Assembly: GCA_032173965.1 (NCBI GenBank)
Contig: CM063283.1
Location: 110,493,108-110,557,107 of the forward strand
Direction: 5' to 3'
From: Sitta carolinensis
Lineage: Eukaryota; Chordata; Aves; Passeriformes; Sittidae
DNA: 64,000 nt
Shown here: positions 1 to 15,600 of the stretch, in pieces
How positions within the stretch are numbered: position 1 is the stretch's first letter
How the letters are laid out: each line of letters opens with the position of its first letter
The notes under the pieces: model-generated
Databases searched by the model: none
What the model saw: only the letters and a program-made list of their open reading frames with translations
Told to the model about the DNA's origin: nothing
Position numbers and translations under genes: made by a program

Positions 1-373
1 GTTTTAATTTGAAGCAGCACACTTGACTTCATCTTTCCTATGAATCAAAAGCTGAAATTAAAAGACCACCATGCTACCTACCTTTTACAAAAACACAGGT
101 ACCCTCCCTGCTTTATAAACTATGTTAAAACAGTAGAAGTGAGATTACTAGCCAAGTGAACAGCTGACAATTTATTAACCGCAGTGTATATTTCTGCATA
201 TATTTACAATTTCTTTACATTTTAACATTCACTATGATTTTTGCATATATGTCTTTTGAAGGAAAATAAGTTCCAAATAAGCAAGGTCCTCCTTACCACC
301 TTTTCTATTTTGTGAAGTGTTTACCCCTGTGATCAAATACATTCCATAATAAAAAAGTTAAGCTACATCTTAC
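1..373 (-). other. TRAPPC10: TRAPPC10 intron 17 (partial)
   Basis: AT-rich intronic sequence after the exon 17 donor. I see no exon, repeat or RNA gene in it. Confidence 0.7.
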
Positions 374-603
374 TTTTTGGTCAACAGTAGCCATGCAGTT
401 GTCCTGTTTCTGCTTCTCTTTGTTTTTTCTGTTATTTTCTTTATTTGTAGTATTTTCCTTCTCCACTGCAGATCCCGTGGCTGATGGCAAATACATGACT
501 TCTAGTTCAAATTCAATCACATGGTAAGCAGGAGCCACTGGCAAGCTGATGCTTGTGATCTTCTCAGAAGACTGAATCCTTAATGATGACTCTGAGATCT
601 TTT
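374..603 (-). CDS. TRAPPC10: TRAPPC10 coding exon 17 (residues 851-927), last exon in the window
   Basis: Acceptor ATCTATAG ends at 604; donor GTAAGA starts at 373. It encodes EKISESSLRIQSSEKITS, then ISLPVAPAYHVIEFELEV and a low-complexity Lys/Asn/Glu segment (about residues 895-920) that is more charged than the human counterpart, ending at ATVDQK. 230 nt, phase 1 to phase 0. No further exon is visible in 1-373; the remaining exons lie off the left end. Confidence 0.95.
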
Positions 604-3600
604 CTATAGATGTATGGAATGGGAAAAAAAGAAAGTCACAGAAAAACATGTGATGCCATAGCCACTTCCTAGCAATGTGTTCAAATACAGCAAGGAGAAA
701 CCATGTTAAAAACTCTACAGTAACCTCTTCAAACCAGCTATAACCACACATGCTACATTGGTAACTTCCCAGGAGTAATGCTGTATCCTTCTTGAACTGC
801 ACGAAGGTAACCACCACATTACTCCATGTAACAAAAAGTTCCTTCTAACATTCAGGAAAGAACTGAGAGGGCAATTTAACGAGGAACTTCAAACCAGCCA
901 AAGAGCTACTTTAGCCCATCATATGACACTTATTCAAGTTTTTACAAAGTGAAAGCCTCTTGTTAAGTCTCGTAATTTCACTTCAAGCAACCTTGGACAC
1001 ACACATGCAACAGTTTTACACACCTTCTGGATTTCATCAATGGAAATCAAATTGTCCAGCTATGTTTGTGAAAGTTCATCCTACTACTTTGAGGGTAAAA
1101 ATTTAGGACCTTTCTTGCACTGAAGTACTCAGTTGCAAATCCCTAAAATCGTTCTTAATGATGACTACTGACAAACAGTGTCAGTGTTCTTAATACTGTA
1201 AGTGCAGGTTGCTTCAGGATGACTGAACTTTTAAAGATTTTTCCTTTTCAGTCCCTGGCTTACCCCTGGTGTTGGAGTAGATCACAGCCTTGCTCTCGGG
1301 GTGGTACAGGATGGGCATGGCATCCGCGTTGCTGAGCTGCAGCGTGTCCCCACTCTTCAGGGTGTAGTGGCCAGTGGTCACTGTGAACTTCACCTTCTGG
1401 GGAATGCCAGCCAAAAGGCTTTCTGAAGGACAGAGCAGGAATTGGTAACATTCCAGCACATGGTTACAATGCACTAAGGCCTCTTAGCAGGCAGTAGGTC
1501 ACACACTGGGGTAATGTATAAGAGTGGGGTTTTGGTGCTATTGGACACATCAAACCCAGCTCAGGTACAACTTGTGGGGAAACCACTTGTTTCAACCTGA
1601 GAGCCCAAACCCACTGCATCTTGGATGGCTTAGATGAGCTGTCTCTCTAGCACAGATTTCAGTGAAATACAGTAACCCCAAAGAATTTACTAAGCTTTTA
1701 AAGTTCTCCAGGTTGCAGACAGCTGTGATTCCAGTAGTACCCACATGCTGTATTTACATGATCAGCACAACAAGAATGCCAGTGTACACACAGAATCACA
1801 AATACCAGTTTCATAGGGGTCCCTAATTTGACTTATGCCCAATATGCCTGTCCTTCCTTTGCCACACACTGCAACCTGGAATGCCAGCCCAAAATTCATA
1901 TGAACTCCTCAGCTGCCACACTCAATAGCCTAAAACCAAATCACTGTTAACTTCCATTTATACACTCTAATAAACACTACAACAACTAGCTGAACTAGTT
2001 CAGCTGTCCCTGAAACCAAGGGATGCATTCGGTATTAATTTTTAATAAGTTTATATTAGCCTCTCTAGCAGAGAATCCCATTTCTTACTTATTTCTTGTA
2101 AATATCAAAGGGACTCTAGCATTAAGTTAGGAGGAATTTCTTCACAGAAAGGGAGAGTACACATTGGAATGGGCTGCCCAGGGTGGTGGTCACTGTCCCT
2201 GGAGGTGTTTAAAGGGAAGACCACATGTGGCACTCAGTGCCATGGTCTGGGTGATAAGGTGGTGTTTGGCCATAGGCTGGACTCGATCCCCAAGGTCTTT
2301 TCCAGCCTAATTCTGTGATCACAACCAATGAGGAGTTTGGTCAATTACAAATGTAAATATTCACTTCTAATTAGTGTGGCAGCTCAAATCACACCCGGTA
2401 TTTCAGTGACATTACATCTTCAAGTCAATGTTCAAAAGTGACACTATGTGTCCAGAGCCAAGCACTGGAATCAGTTGTACAAAACCAGCCATCACTTTAT
2501 GATGGATAAAGGGACATTATGATGGATAATTTGAAAAGCAAGGCTGTATTTTAGACTCATAATGAAGAGTAAGGCAAACTGAGTAATACTGAAGCCATGA
2601 AACACTTTCTCTAGTCCCACAGGAGCACAAGAGGAAGATCAAAGCAGCTTCAGCACAGCCACTGTACCTACCAGTCATGGGCTCCACTTTGAGCTGGGGC
2701 TCCTGGGAGTACACGTCGTACTGCACGATGGGGTAGATGTGAAGGAGGACAAACTGCACCTTTCCCACTGAAGTGCACAGCTGCCTGAGCGTGTATGTCC
2801 CAGGTTCTTTGGCCTTGGAAGGAAAACATTGGAATGTTTTGTTTAAAGTTTAAGAAAATACTTCTAGAACGTGCCTTCTACTAAAGAACAGTATGTCTCC
2901 ATCTCATTTTGATCAGGTATTTTGGGTGTGTAAATTAAAACTGCAGATGTCACAAAACTCAGTTTTGTGAGTAAATGACAAGATTTGCACAAAGGTGCAC
3001 CTTTTGCCTCACTAAGACAGAAGCTTTAGAGTGCTGTCTGATTTAAGAGAAAACATCATAATTAACAAGTGCTAATAATCAGTATAACTAATGTAGTAGC
3101 TATGCTGTCAGTTTGTTACTTTGGGGTGTGTTTTGCCTTGTTTGTTGTTTGGTTCTCCCCAAAAGTGTAACATACATGAAAACACATTATTAAGTACCTA
3201 AACAATACCTATGCTTATATAGCTATTCATAAAAACAACTATAAAATCCTACAGCATTTATATAAGGCACAGCTTTCAGCTCCAGCTATTGATTTCACAC
3301 ACTCCCCACCACACACCCTGAGTCAATGTTTACAAGAAAGTAACACATACATATTTAATTTCCAACTCTTCCTATACCTTGAGTAATGGAATTCTGGATG
3401 CTTCTTGATAAGATTAAAAACAAAAGGAAATCTGTAACACCTTCTAGTATATTTATTCTTGATTCTATTTGCTCTTAGGGACTGCTATGGAATGGGAAGT
3501 GTTCTCTTTATGTGCCACTTTTCAAGAGTAATACATAAATACCAATGCTGGGTATGATTAAATAAGTCTACAAGTTATGGAGAAAAGCTGTACCAACTCA

Positions 3601-6600
3601 ACAGTCAAACCTCATGCAGTTATTTACATGGCAAATACAGACTGAAATTCAGTATTATGCATTCTGACATTTAAGCCACTATATTTTAGTCCTAAAAACC
3701 AGAAAAGCATGAGTAAAGTAATACATAATATACACATACTTTAAATCTTAACATGGGATGGGAATATTGGGCTAAAGAATTTAGACAATGTTTTCTGATC
3801 TCTTTTAAGGCTTGGAAAAAATTGGAAGATTGCTGTCAGCATAAATAATGCTAAACATCAGAGTAAGGTCTACAGAAAGGATCAAACTCCCTCTGGGTCA
3901 GAGAAGCACAGTCATTCCTCCTCCTGCAGAAGTGATGTAATTAAGCATTACTTTAAGAAAATTCAGAAAACAAGCTGTCAGCAGTTTCTATCCCCTGGCC
4001 AGCTGTGTAATCCAGTAGAAGTGACACAGTGTACTACTACAATGATAATGGTTTTTTAGTAACTATTTTGTAAATACTGCAGCTCAAATCTAGAGAACCT
4101 TTCATTGTTTTATCTAATAATACACTGTAAAAATTATAACGTGCTCAGATTTTCCCTTTAAGGACAGGTAAATCATGTCTTAAACAATTGTATTGTAGGA
4201 TTCACACTGAGCAGTCTTCCCTTGCAAAGTTCTTTTCTTCAAAGGAAGGTTAGGAAAACAGCAAAGTTATAAAAGTAAGGCTGTCCATCCTCCAGTGGCC
4301 ATGAGATTCACAGCACAACCATTTTTGAAGCAGAGCTCTGTCTAGCTTTTCATCCCTATCTTCTCCTGGTGTTTCCAACTGCACCCTGATCCCACTAACC
4401 CCAGCTCAGTGCAGTCCCTAACAGCTTTCTTCTAGTAATGCTCCCTCATCTGAAATCCAGTTTTACATACATGTGAATTCATTTTACAGAATATAGCATT
4501 TCCAGCCACCAGGGCCTCTGGTCCAAATCCCATTAACCTGTCCCAATCCTTTGAAAGGATGAGAAACCTCAGAAATTAGGTCAGTAGGTAGTTCAAATGC
4601 TTGTACTGCCATTCCACAGATGGTAACTAGTAACTAATAAGTTAGTTAACTTTGTTAGATGATGACTAATGGAGACAATTTAAATTCTAACATCTTCTAA
4701 ATTAAAGTATTTGTAGCTGATCTCAACTTCTTGCAGGTAGGTTTACTACATCCCCCCAAGTGAAAAATTATTCTACCACTCTCTGCAGAGAAGAAAAGCC
4801 TGTCAACCAAATTTAACCACAAAATTACTTACTGAAGGGCTAGAAAAAGAATTCACATCAAAGATTTTAGACATTATTCTGAATTACCTCAACAGCACAG
4901 ACAGACTTCATGAGCGGTACATTCTATTTCATATGAGTTTATCAGTTCAATTTTTAGCAATAACAATCAGCAATAGTCAAGATGTTTGAAACAAGTTTAG
5001 GAAGGCTGACTCAAATAATTTCAAGTAGAAGAGTCATCTGCATGTTTTAGCATAAACACAACAGCATCCTTTTAAGGGAAACGATGGTGTAGAACACCAA
5101 AAGCTGCAAGGGGAATGGGTGATCCAAGTGCAAGAGGAAGCAATGCAGGCACTGCTGCCCAGCACAGCGCTCCTCCTCAGCCAGCATTCCTAGTTTTTCT
5201 GTCACGAGCGCCGCAATCACCCAGCCACAAAAACGTACCTGAATACTGAACGTTATCTTATTGTCCCCTGGCTCCAAAGTCAAGTTGCTGCACTTCAACA
5301 CGTGAGCCCCATCTTCCAGAGTGAGCCCTGCAGGCATGTCCAGGGAGCTGCTGCTCTCCTGCCTGCGCAGCAGCATGTGCGCGTTCCTGCAGATGATTCC
5401 TGCCGTGTTCAAGGAGTTGTCCGAGGGGCTCCGCTCGTACATCTCAGCCAGCTCCAGGGCTGGCAGGCTGGTTCTGGACAAAGGCAAGCCTGCAATTTCG
5501 CTTGGGAAGCTGATGATGCCGTTGGATGTTTTGTGCTTGGTGAGCCACTCGGCTGTTTTCCTGTAGCTGTTCTTCTCGATGCTGAAGTGAACGTGGATGG
5601 CGACCTGGTCCACCTGGACAGGGATGGGCATCTGGCTCAGCAAGGTGAGCTCGATGGACAGCTTCCCACCCACGTGGACAACAGCGTTCGGAGGGTCGAA
5701 ATGCAGAGTTCTCAGCTGGGCAAAGGAGTGCATAGGCAAGATCACCTTTTGAGCTGGAAAGAAAAAAAACAGGGATTTTGTTATTCTCCAGGGCTGCTGG
5801 ACATGAGAAAATTTTGCTCTTAAAAATTCAATCCCTAGAATTAAATGGATCTACAACTTTTCAACAATGAATCATTTCACAACAAATCAATGCTTTCCAA
5901 TTTTTTATCTCGCATGAGAGTTTAAAGATGCTGAGATTTGTTTTCCAACAGTTACACTACAATTTCTATTTCCAGGCTATTAAAAACAACTGAATTAAGA
6001 GAGATTGTCCAAGCAGAAGTTGAACATTTCACTACTAAAGCACAGAGTCGCAATAAATGACCAAGAGCTTGTACAAATTTAAGAAAGTAATAATCAGGCT
6101 GGTGACGTGAGCCAGCAGCTCTGCTATGCAAGGGACTTTCATTCTCTTTTCTACATTCCAAAAACGACACTAAGGCACTACCTAAAATTAATTAAGAATC
6201 AAGTCTAAAGTAACAGATTACTTATGGTATTCAGAAAAAATTTCTGCATAAAAATAAGCAGTCTTCAGCTCTACAGGAAGTATTCCATATGAATTTGAAT
6301 TATGATTATTATCCGACAAGAAGGTATTACTGAAACAGCACGAAGAATAAAGAGAGGAAATGGGATGGACAAAATAATAAGCTGCAAGAGATTGGGCACA
6401 GATCTAAAATCAAAATCCAGGATGTACCATCACAGAACTGCCACTTGCATGCCAGCAGCGAGAGACAAAGATAGGTCAGGAATTGAAAAAAAACAACAGA
6501 CAATAAATTATGGGCTGTTAAAGCAGAGAAACATAACTAAAGGAAAACAAAGTCTTTGCAGTATTCAGGATGAAAATGTTAATTACCCTTTCATCTTTGA

Positions 6601-9600
6601 CAATTCTTAATTAGTGCAGATTTATAAACGTTTTGGAAAACAGAAGTTCAGAAATTATACACAAAATAATGAATCCAATCAGAAAAAGCCTCGCCATCTA
6701 CTTTTAGTGAGGAAACTCCTAATTGGAGTAGCATAAGTTTTAAGACCCAGGCTTACCTTGGTTCTCTGCTTGCTGATTGGTAAAATCTAGTATTTCTTGG
6801 CAAAATCTTTTGCGTTCATCTTCTGTTAAGTGATTATCACCAGCTAAAAGGCTGCTTGTTTGGAGATAACTAATGAAGTTAAGGAAACAGGAACTTGAAA
6901 CCCATAACAATTAGAAATTTGACTGAAAACAAGACATTCAAACACTGTGATTCTGATCTTTAGAGACAAGACCTGCTGTTATCATCAATGCACTTTTCCA
7001 CTGGAAAAGAAACAATGGAAAATTTACCATCATCTGAGAGTATTGAAGAATCTCAATACTTCTGTAGCAGATCTACTAAAAGCATGATCCACTATTAACC
7101 TTGCCTTATCTAAAAAGATTCATGAGCATAGAAAATTCATTATTTGACAATAATCCATGCAGTGTGCAAGTTAAAGACACAGTGTCTTGCATCACACTCG
7201 CCAACATTTAGCACTAAATAATCTTGAGGATTCTATTTTATTCCAATTTACCTGGCTGAGAATCTGCCAGCTGTTACAGCATCACTTACCATAACTAAGT
7301 CATAAGACATGCAATAAAATTTTAAGTGCTGGGGATATAAATGATCACTTGAATATTTAGCTAAGAATGCAGTATTACTGGCTCAGATTCCTTATGAGCA
7401 TGTGCACTGAGGCAGAAAAATTTAACAGTGTTTAATAGGAATGTGAGAATTTGCAAAGGAGGCTGCCATGTATAATGTGTATCTTGTCTAAAAGCACACA
7501 GACCAATAAAAAATCAGCACAACAGACCAACCCCCAGAACAAGGCTCTATGGTATCAAATAACTCAGCTGATTCAGCTCAGGCTCAGAATGTCTGGCAGT
7601 CTCTACTGTTAAATAAAAGTTAGAGATATGTCAGAAAAAGAACTCCAATCATCATTTTCTCCTGCCTGAACTGTGCTGGCTCTGCCTGTTAGAGGATACT
7701 TTTCTATCTGCCCAAGCTGCTTCTGACACTCAGCCAGCTGCTTCCTCGTGTGTGTGACCAGCAGTGCCCAGCCCTCAGCAAGGTAGGTTTTCAGTGCTCC
7801 TTGAAGATACATCTCTGCCTTCTGGGGACCTTTCTTCCTCCTTGGAAAACGAAAGAATGAGCACAGAGCAACATAAGAACCTTTGCAGCCAGGAAAACCC
7901 TCCATTTTTTCTCAAAGTGCTGATGTGGGAGGAACACTGCAAGTAAAAGAAGGACAAACTGCAGTGAACTTTAATTTTCTTTAATGATCTTTCATTTTCT
8001 GGTAATAGATCAACATATGGGCCTTCCTTTATTGCAATTCACTTAAGTAAGTAGAGTTGCAATTAATGTCACTATTCCACATCAATTAAAGGCTCCATAT
8101 GCAGATCTATCCCAAGTTAGAGCAGATGAGGTAAAGGAACCTCCCACAAATGAAACAAAAGCCACCCAAAGCTTCTGACAGTTAACTAAAATTTTGCTTA
8201 CTCAAAAATTTTAATGTGGAAGAATACTTCAATGAAAATTTTATCACCACACAGCAGTTCCATGGCAGTCTCTAAACCTAACATTACTCCCTCGGGTGAA
8301 AATTTAAGTTAATTTTGGAGAATCTGTTGCAATGTGGAGATCAGACTACTTAACTGAGTATCAGTGGGAAGCATGGCCCAAGATATTTTCAAAAAAAAAA
8401 CCCACTTGTGACTCCCAAATTCTTCTAAATAAGAAAACCAAAATGACACTGAAAAATGCAGGGGGTTTTCTCAGTGGATTTGAACAGCAGGGATAAAACA
8501 AAAAAATATGTATTTGGAAATCAGGAATAAAACCATTGTTTCACAGGAGGGAAAACAACCACTTTGCAATGATAACCTCAAATATGAAATGGATTACTCT
8601 CCAAAGACATTTTTCTGGCTTTTTTTAGACACATGCAGTCCATCTAAGTAGTTAAGATAACTGCATTTACTATGGCCTGCTTCCTAAGGAGGATTCTGAC
8701 TTGTTTCAAAGTTTAGTTATCTTTCCAACCCTTTTCTCTCCAGAAGAAGAAAGGATCAAGCTAAAGAACATAGGACAATTAAAGGTAAGAGTACAAAATC
8801 ATGAGGTAAGAATTAAGGTTTGATAAAAGAGATTGCTAGTTTTCTTTTTTTTTTTTTTTTCCCTAAAACACAGCTGAAATAGGATTTGTTTACATTTTGA
8901 AAAAACACTTTTTAAAATTCCTGTTTAATTACAGCATATCTTCCTCAGGGATAATATCCAAACTTTTCCAAGGCAATGCATTTAAGACATTTTAAAGAGT
9001 CATTTACATATAAAACTCTGCCAAGTCCTTTCCCACAAGCTTAGCTGAGCGAATTCTTCCAATATTTGTGTACATTTCAATGGTGGCATGGGACAGATCC
9101 TGTTTAAAAGAAAAGAAAACATTATAAGCTTAATGTATTTTTGGCAGCTGTATGGCTATTTCACACAAACTCACAGCCAGTGACTAAGTTACTGCAGCAA
9201 AATGCCCAGAATGAGTCACATTTGCCCTGAGCACAAAATACCCAGCAGTTTGTAACAGGTCACCTTCACTCCTCCTGCAGCTGGTCGTATCCCATATCTG
9301 TGAATGCTAAGTTATAATCAGAATAATTACTGTCACAAGAGTGCCTTAAAGGAATCTTGCTTGCATTCCCAAACTGAAGTTTATTCCTCATCTTTAAGGG
9401 ATCCTTAATCTCCAGTGCAGCTACAGTGTCCAAGTGTGACCTTCTTCCCCTTGCTCACCTTCCTGCCTTGCCCTAAGCTTTAGTAACAGCAGCAAACCTT
9501 TCTCACAAAATCAGCAATTACAACACACACACTGTGTTCAACCACCCAAATTCTTTCCAAAGTCCATAATAATCTCTGGCCAGATATGTAAAAATATAAA

Positions 9601-12600
9601 AAACACATCACATAGCGATAGGATAAAGGGGAATGGCTTCAAACTGGAAAGATTTTTTTTTAAATGCAAATAAATTACCTTAAGTGTGTCTGTAAGTTTT
9701 AACTAATTCTGTGCTCTTGTCAACTGAATACAGGACAAGATTAAATATGGGCATACATAAAATGTATATATTTACATTACAACTACACAGAAAAACATCT
9801 TTTAGAGTGTATCTGATATCTGAATTTCTGCTGCATAAAAGTGCAGTCATAAATACAAAGAGAAATGGCAATTCCTCTGGCAAACACTACAGATCCCACT
9901 TAGTTTCTTAAATTTAGGAAGGTACTGGTGAGCTTAGCAGAGATCTTCAGGTGCAAGTTGGAACTGAAGAGGTAAAAGAAGCTGGCAACTCTGAAGATTT
10001 TAATTCTGCTCCAGCTACACAACTAGTCCTATAAATAAATGAAGAACAAAAGTGAAACCCAGTATCTTCAGATAAAATGTTTTGAGACTTTTTCTTTTGA
10101 TAAAATTCGTAAAAATGAGTATCACATAGGTTTCATGTTTCAAAAAAAAATTTCTATTTTTCTTCAAGTTTTTTTTGAGAAAACCTTATTGGCCATATGC
10201 AAATATGAGAAATTTTACAGGAAAATTATTTAAGGAAAAAAAAAACCAAAACAACCATCAAACCAAGCCCTCAAAAAGTCAAACATTCCTGTGACAGTCA
10301 AGAGGTTTTTGTTTTATTTAATAGTCTTCTATTTGAAAAACAAAACCAGCAAAATCAAAAATCCTGAAACCATTACAATGGCTCCTCAGCAGGGGAGCTG
10401 TCAGGAAATAAAGATGCACAATATTACAATCTTAATTGTGCATCAATCTATGCCAGGTACAACCCTATTAGCCACAAATATCCCACAGTTCATATATTTT
10501 TTTTTGAAAATCAGCAGTGTACCTTTAATCATGTAATACTCACTGCAAAATGGAAGCCCAAATTAAAAGGAAACTGAATTCACACATCAGTATTCTTCTG
10601 GGAAAGAGTCAGTTAATTCTGAATTTGGGATAGCAGAACATGACAGCCATAGCATTGGCTTTTTTCATATCTAAGTTTACATACCCACAGATCATAACCT
10701 CCAGCTCATAACTATAAATATTAAAGTTAATGCAAATATTTGAAATTTGGGGCCCCTACAGCGTTCCAGCTGTAAAACAAATCAGCCTCGCTGTGCTCAG
10801 TGTGCAAGAAATAACCTTTGATACCAAAATATGGAAATACAGGTTTATGTTCTCAATGTATCTCTTCCTGTCTGAAAACTTTTGCCCTATTAAATTTACA
10901 GTGTAAACACACAAAACCAATATAAAAAAGCAAAACTCATACTTACTAAGTAGTGTTTTTCAAAAGCTTCTACAGATGATAAGGCCTCTTTGAGTTTCTT
11001 GTAAGGGCTCTGTGATGCATTGGCTTTGGAAAAAAGAGGTGTCTCTTACAAACACATTCTGAGAACAGCATCCCCCCACACCCCATCCCTGCTTTTTCTC
11101 CAGTAGAAAACGGAGGGAAAACTAAAAACTAATATCACTTTGCAGCTCCAGGGGCAGGTTATCTATCTGCACATAATCAAGGATGCTCCATTTGTTTTTC
11201 CAATAATTTTGTTTTAAATACTTGTCTGAAAGCATTAAGAACTTAATTCAAATCCAGTAGTGCTGTTGAAGACATTCACCTAAATGCTGCTAAGTGGAGC
11301 ATCGATGGAAAAACTTCTACTTGCAACAGTAAGGAGAAGCACTGGTAATTTCAAATACTAAATAGACATTAAAAGAACTTGTAACATATAAAGTTCTATC
11401 AACATGTGTGTGTATATGCAAGGATACTTGAAATTTCTTATTGCTGATGTCCTTCTATGCTATGCATTCAGACCATGGCAGTGATTGGAAGGAATTCCAC
11501 CATTCCTGGAGTACCTGTTTCAGGGCGTTCTGCTCCCAGCCCTGCTAACAGATCCACAGTCCTGTTAAGGTCTTCTGAATTGGGTCCCTTCTCTGACACA
11601 AGTCCACACAGGTAACCCAGGGATTTTAACTGCAAGAGAAGCCAGATGCTTGCTTTCAATAGGCTATAAAATCAAGATAGAGCTCCTCTTGTTCTAGTAC
11701 ATTGGTCCATTTTCATTGCTTTCATATTATGCTGCTTATAGGATCTCAAAATTAACTGTTATTCTCAAAGTATGAAGTAAATAACTTATTAAGGAATTAA
11801 ATTGCATGCAAGTTACTGACTCAAATATTGGAACAGGTCCCTACACACACAGATCCCTACATGCACAACACCTAATCTGAGTAAATCCTTCTGGTTTCCA
11901 ACACAAACACAAACAAAGCTTGAGATGTTCAGCAGTTATGACCAAAGATTATTTTTAATAGCTGTGTCTGTATTTTTGAAACCTGAATAATCAAGAAAAG
12001 CAGGCAAGTCTGCAGTACAGTGATTAGGCAGCTTGCAAATTCACCTGAAGCATTTTATTCAGATGAAAACCTTCCTGGAAAAGAGATTAGCACAGCCACC
12101 AGCGTTAATACAGTTAACTACCATAAAACCCCTTCTAGACAGCAGCTGGTGGTTCAACACCCAGAATACTGACTTGAAAAAACTCTTTATCTATTGGCCA
12201 TTTGGTTAATTTACTTAAAAATCTCAATCAGCTATAAAGGTAAGCCCACAAAAGAATAAAGGTCACAGCTTGCCACATTACTCCACGCCATAAAAAATGG
12301 GGATGGACATTAACCTGTTTTTTAAATTTTATTTTAAACTCCACTTAATTTTGTCACTAGTTGCTAAATTTCTTTATTTAGGCAGTTCTACCTTACTGCC
12401 ACTCATTATCCTAAAAGTCTTCCCTTTACCCTTTATGTTAGAAAAATGATGGTAGGGAAGAACATTTCCAGGTCACATTGAAACTTATCTTCCATAGAAA
12501 GATCTAAGGAGCATGGGAAGAATCTGATGCACCAATTGCCATTTTAAACAACTCTTTGCATCCTTTATTCTGATGTCCAACCCCTTCTTTGTTTTTTGGG

Positions 12601-15600
12601 GTTTTTTTGGCAATAACTCTTCAAGGTGAAATTTAATTTCCCTGCTTTTGTAATAAAACAAGGACCTCAAAGGCTCAATTAGAGGATTATCGAGTATACT
12701 GAAACATGAGCAAACTATGATTAAAATAAATAGCAAATGTTCTACAGGCTATGAAAACAAAAGGGTGAGTCTTCAAAAGATGTTGGTCTTCAAAAACATC
12801 CACAGATACCACAGCAGACTATTTCAGTAGGCTAGTTTCTGGAGTTTACCTTCTTTCTAAAATGCTTTTCAGCAGTGGAAAGCAGAAGCAAGCTCAAACA
12901 TCACCTCTTTCATAGGAACAAAGTGGAACTTGAAAGTTAGGGAAGCAGTTTAACCAAACTGAAAAGTTCACTTTAGAACATTTATGGTAAAGGCTGGTAA
13001 CTGATAAATTGGAAATGATTGTCCCTTTCACAGGACACCAAGGGTAACACCTTCAGTGAAGGCAGGGGTCTGTTACTGCTGTACTAACATGAAGCAGAAA
13101 TAGTGACCCGTGTAAACAGACTGTTGTAATCTCTAGTTTGAATGGTAAATGCATCCAAATCTGGGCATTTTTTTCTGCTGTATCTGAAATTCACGTGCCC
13201 TCCCTCTCAGTCAACATGGACTGAGCTCATTCTGGAATTTAATCAAATTAGTGATTAATTATCAAATTAGTGATGAGGAAAGGAGGGGACAGAAAAGGAG
13301 GACAAAGCCTTGTAATTCCAAGACTTCAAATGACAGAGGAAAAAGTGAATATAAACATGGATGTCTCATCTAGACCAGACTCAAGACAATGCACAGAACC
13401 CAGTATTAAATTCCACAACAAAAAGGAGAAAATCTGTTCCAGGGAAACAAATATTTTATTTCAACATTGCAATACCACCACCCAAACTCATCATTCACTC
13501 ACCTTCTCCGTGGCATAGCTCCACAGGCCAACTGTGTGGGAAACATTTGCCTCTATTTGAGCCCTATCACAGCAGCCTTCTATTCTCTGTAAGACTTCCA
13601 AGCAACTCAAAAACACCCAGCAATCCAAAGCTCCAGGAGGAACTGAGACCTGGAGATGAACAGATAAAATTAACTGGGAAATAAACATCATCAGATGAGA
13701 AAATACTTCAGCAAAAGTACTTTTCTTGATACAACTCAGCAAAATCTCTTGGAAGAGTTTGCTCTCAGCATACACAAAGCACAGCCCAACTATTACTGCC
13801 TCTTGAATAATTTATGTATATTAGTTCATGAAACATATTAACTAGGTTTGATACATTCATCAAGATGAAAGAGAAGGAAAGAAAGACTAATAGGTCTGGG
13901 AAAAATTCCAAAAGTCTGAAAAACCAGCTTAAGGAAAACAAAGTTAGGAAAAATTTCTGTAAATAGACTACTACTTTCCTAAGGAGACATCAGTTCTAAC
14001 TGAGACAGAAATGAAAAGTATAAAGAAGTGTTAAAAACCTGGAAAAAACAAATTAGTCTCTAAGATTCCTTCACAAAAATAAGCTTATTCATCAAAGGGT
14101 ACGACACCTATCTTGGACAATTAATTAAAAAATGGAGATGAAAACAAACAAAGAAACACATAAAGAGAAAAAGAAAGACAAGAGAGTCTGATACCAGAAT
14201 ATTTTCAAGAATTAAGATAAAGATGAGCATAACTAAAGATATGGAATATAGACACAATAATGGTGTTTCAAAATCCTGTTCACAACCCATGCAAAAATGT
14301 TCCTTTTAGAAAGACTATGAAAGTCCTAAAACCCATAACAAACTAGGTGTCTAATGGGATAGGAAGGTCTGAAGTATGAGCACAGTGAACTTGAAGAAAT
14401 AATAAAGATCTAAATTCTGAAAGAATTTTCAGGAATACAAAGATCCTAAGAACAGAGTAGTTTAGATTTCTGCTGTGTGTTCAGTGGCGTCAAGCCACGT
14501 TAAGAGGTTTGCCTGCATTAAGAAAAAGGATCACAACAGGGATAAGTACAAGCTCTGCACAATTAAGTGTCACTGTCTCACAGTCAGGACACTGCATTCA
14601 GTTTGGATCAGCATAGCAAGACAGGAACAGCAGAAATAAGAGGCAGTGCAAAAGAAAACTCCAAACACTGTGGGGACAGGACAGACCTGGGGTGCAGCGA
14701 AGGGGAACTGCAGAAGTGCCTTCAGAGATCTAGAAGGCTACATTTTCCAAAGGAAGGAAAAAACCCCACCACAAAATGCACACACAAATCATACTATCTG
14801 TGGGAATTACACATCAGTTTGAGAACACATGAAGGTGTCAGCAAAGTGTCTGAAGCAGATTTGCAGTTTTTAAATGCAGATGGAACTTACTACCACGATG
14901 TCTGACAGGCAAAAGTTAGCAGCTGCTGTTAAAATGGCACAGCTAAAACTAACAGAGCACCCATGGGATGAGGACATGGGTAAGCCACAAAGTGATATGC
15001 AGAAATAATCTCTTTTTTTTACAGAGGATTAGCCTGCATAACAGCATAATAACCACTCTGCCTTGTTTCCTTCAATACAACACTGCTAGAGGTTTAAATT
15101 ACGTGAAACACAGTTCAACAGATTGTAATATATCCAGGAAGGAAAGGGGTAAATGACTACCAGTTTAGAGAATAACTTTCCAGGTGAAGACTAAAACACT
15201 TCAACTAAACAGAATTGGTTCCCAGATGCAATGTTCCCAAATTTCCTGCCAAAGACATTCTCATGATGACACAATCAACTGCAGCACAATTGTTATTACA
15301 GCATCACTTTGATAACTCCCAGCCAGTGCTTATTGAATGCTGGTCACCGACAGCTAAACTTGAAACACCTCAGATCAGCAGTGGATGCAATGATTCACAT
15401 AATGGAATAGATGGCACTGACTCACTTCCAACAGCTTGAGTTCCTGCACACAGTTGTGAAGCAGCTCCAGTGCTCGCTGGGAAACCTCCCATGGCCTCTG
15501 CAGGAAGATCAGCAAGGTGCACTGCCGAGAGAAGAGGTAACTGCGCAGGTCCAGCAGCGTCGCCTCCTGGTTCTGAATCAGCTCTCTCTTCTCCATGTCT

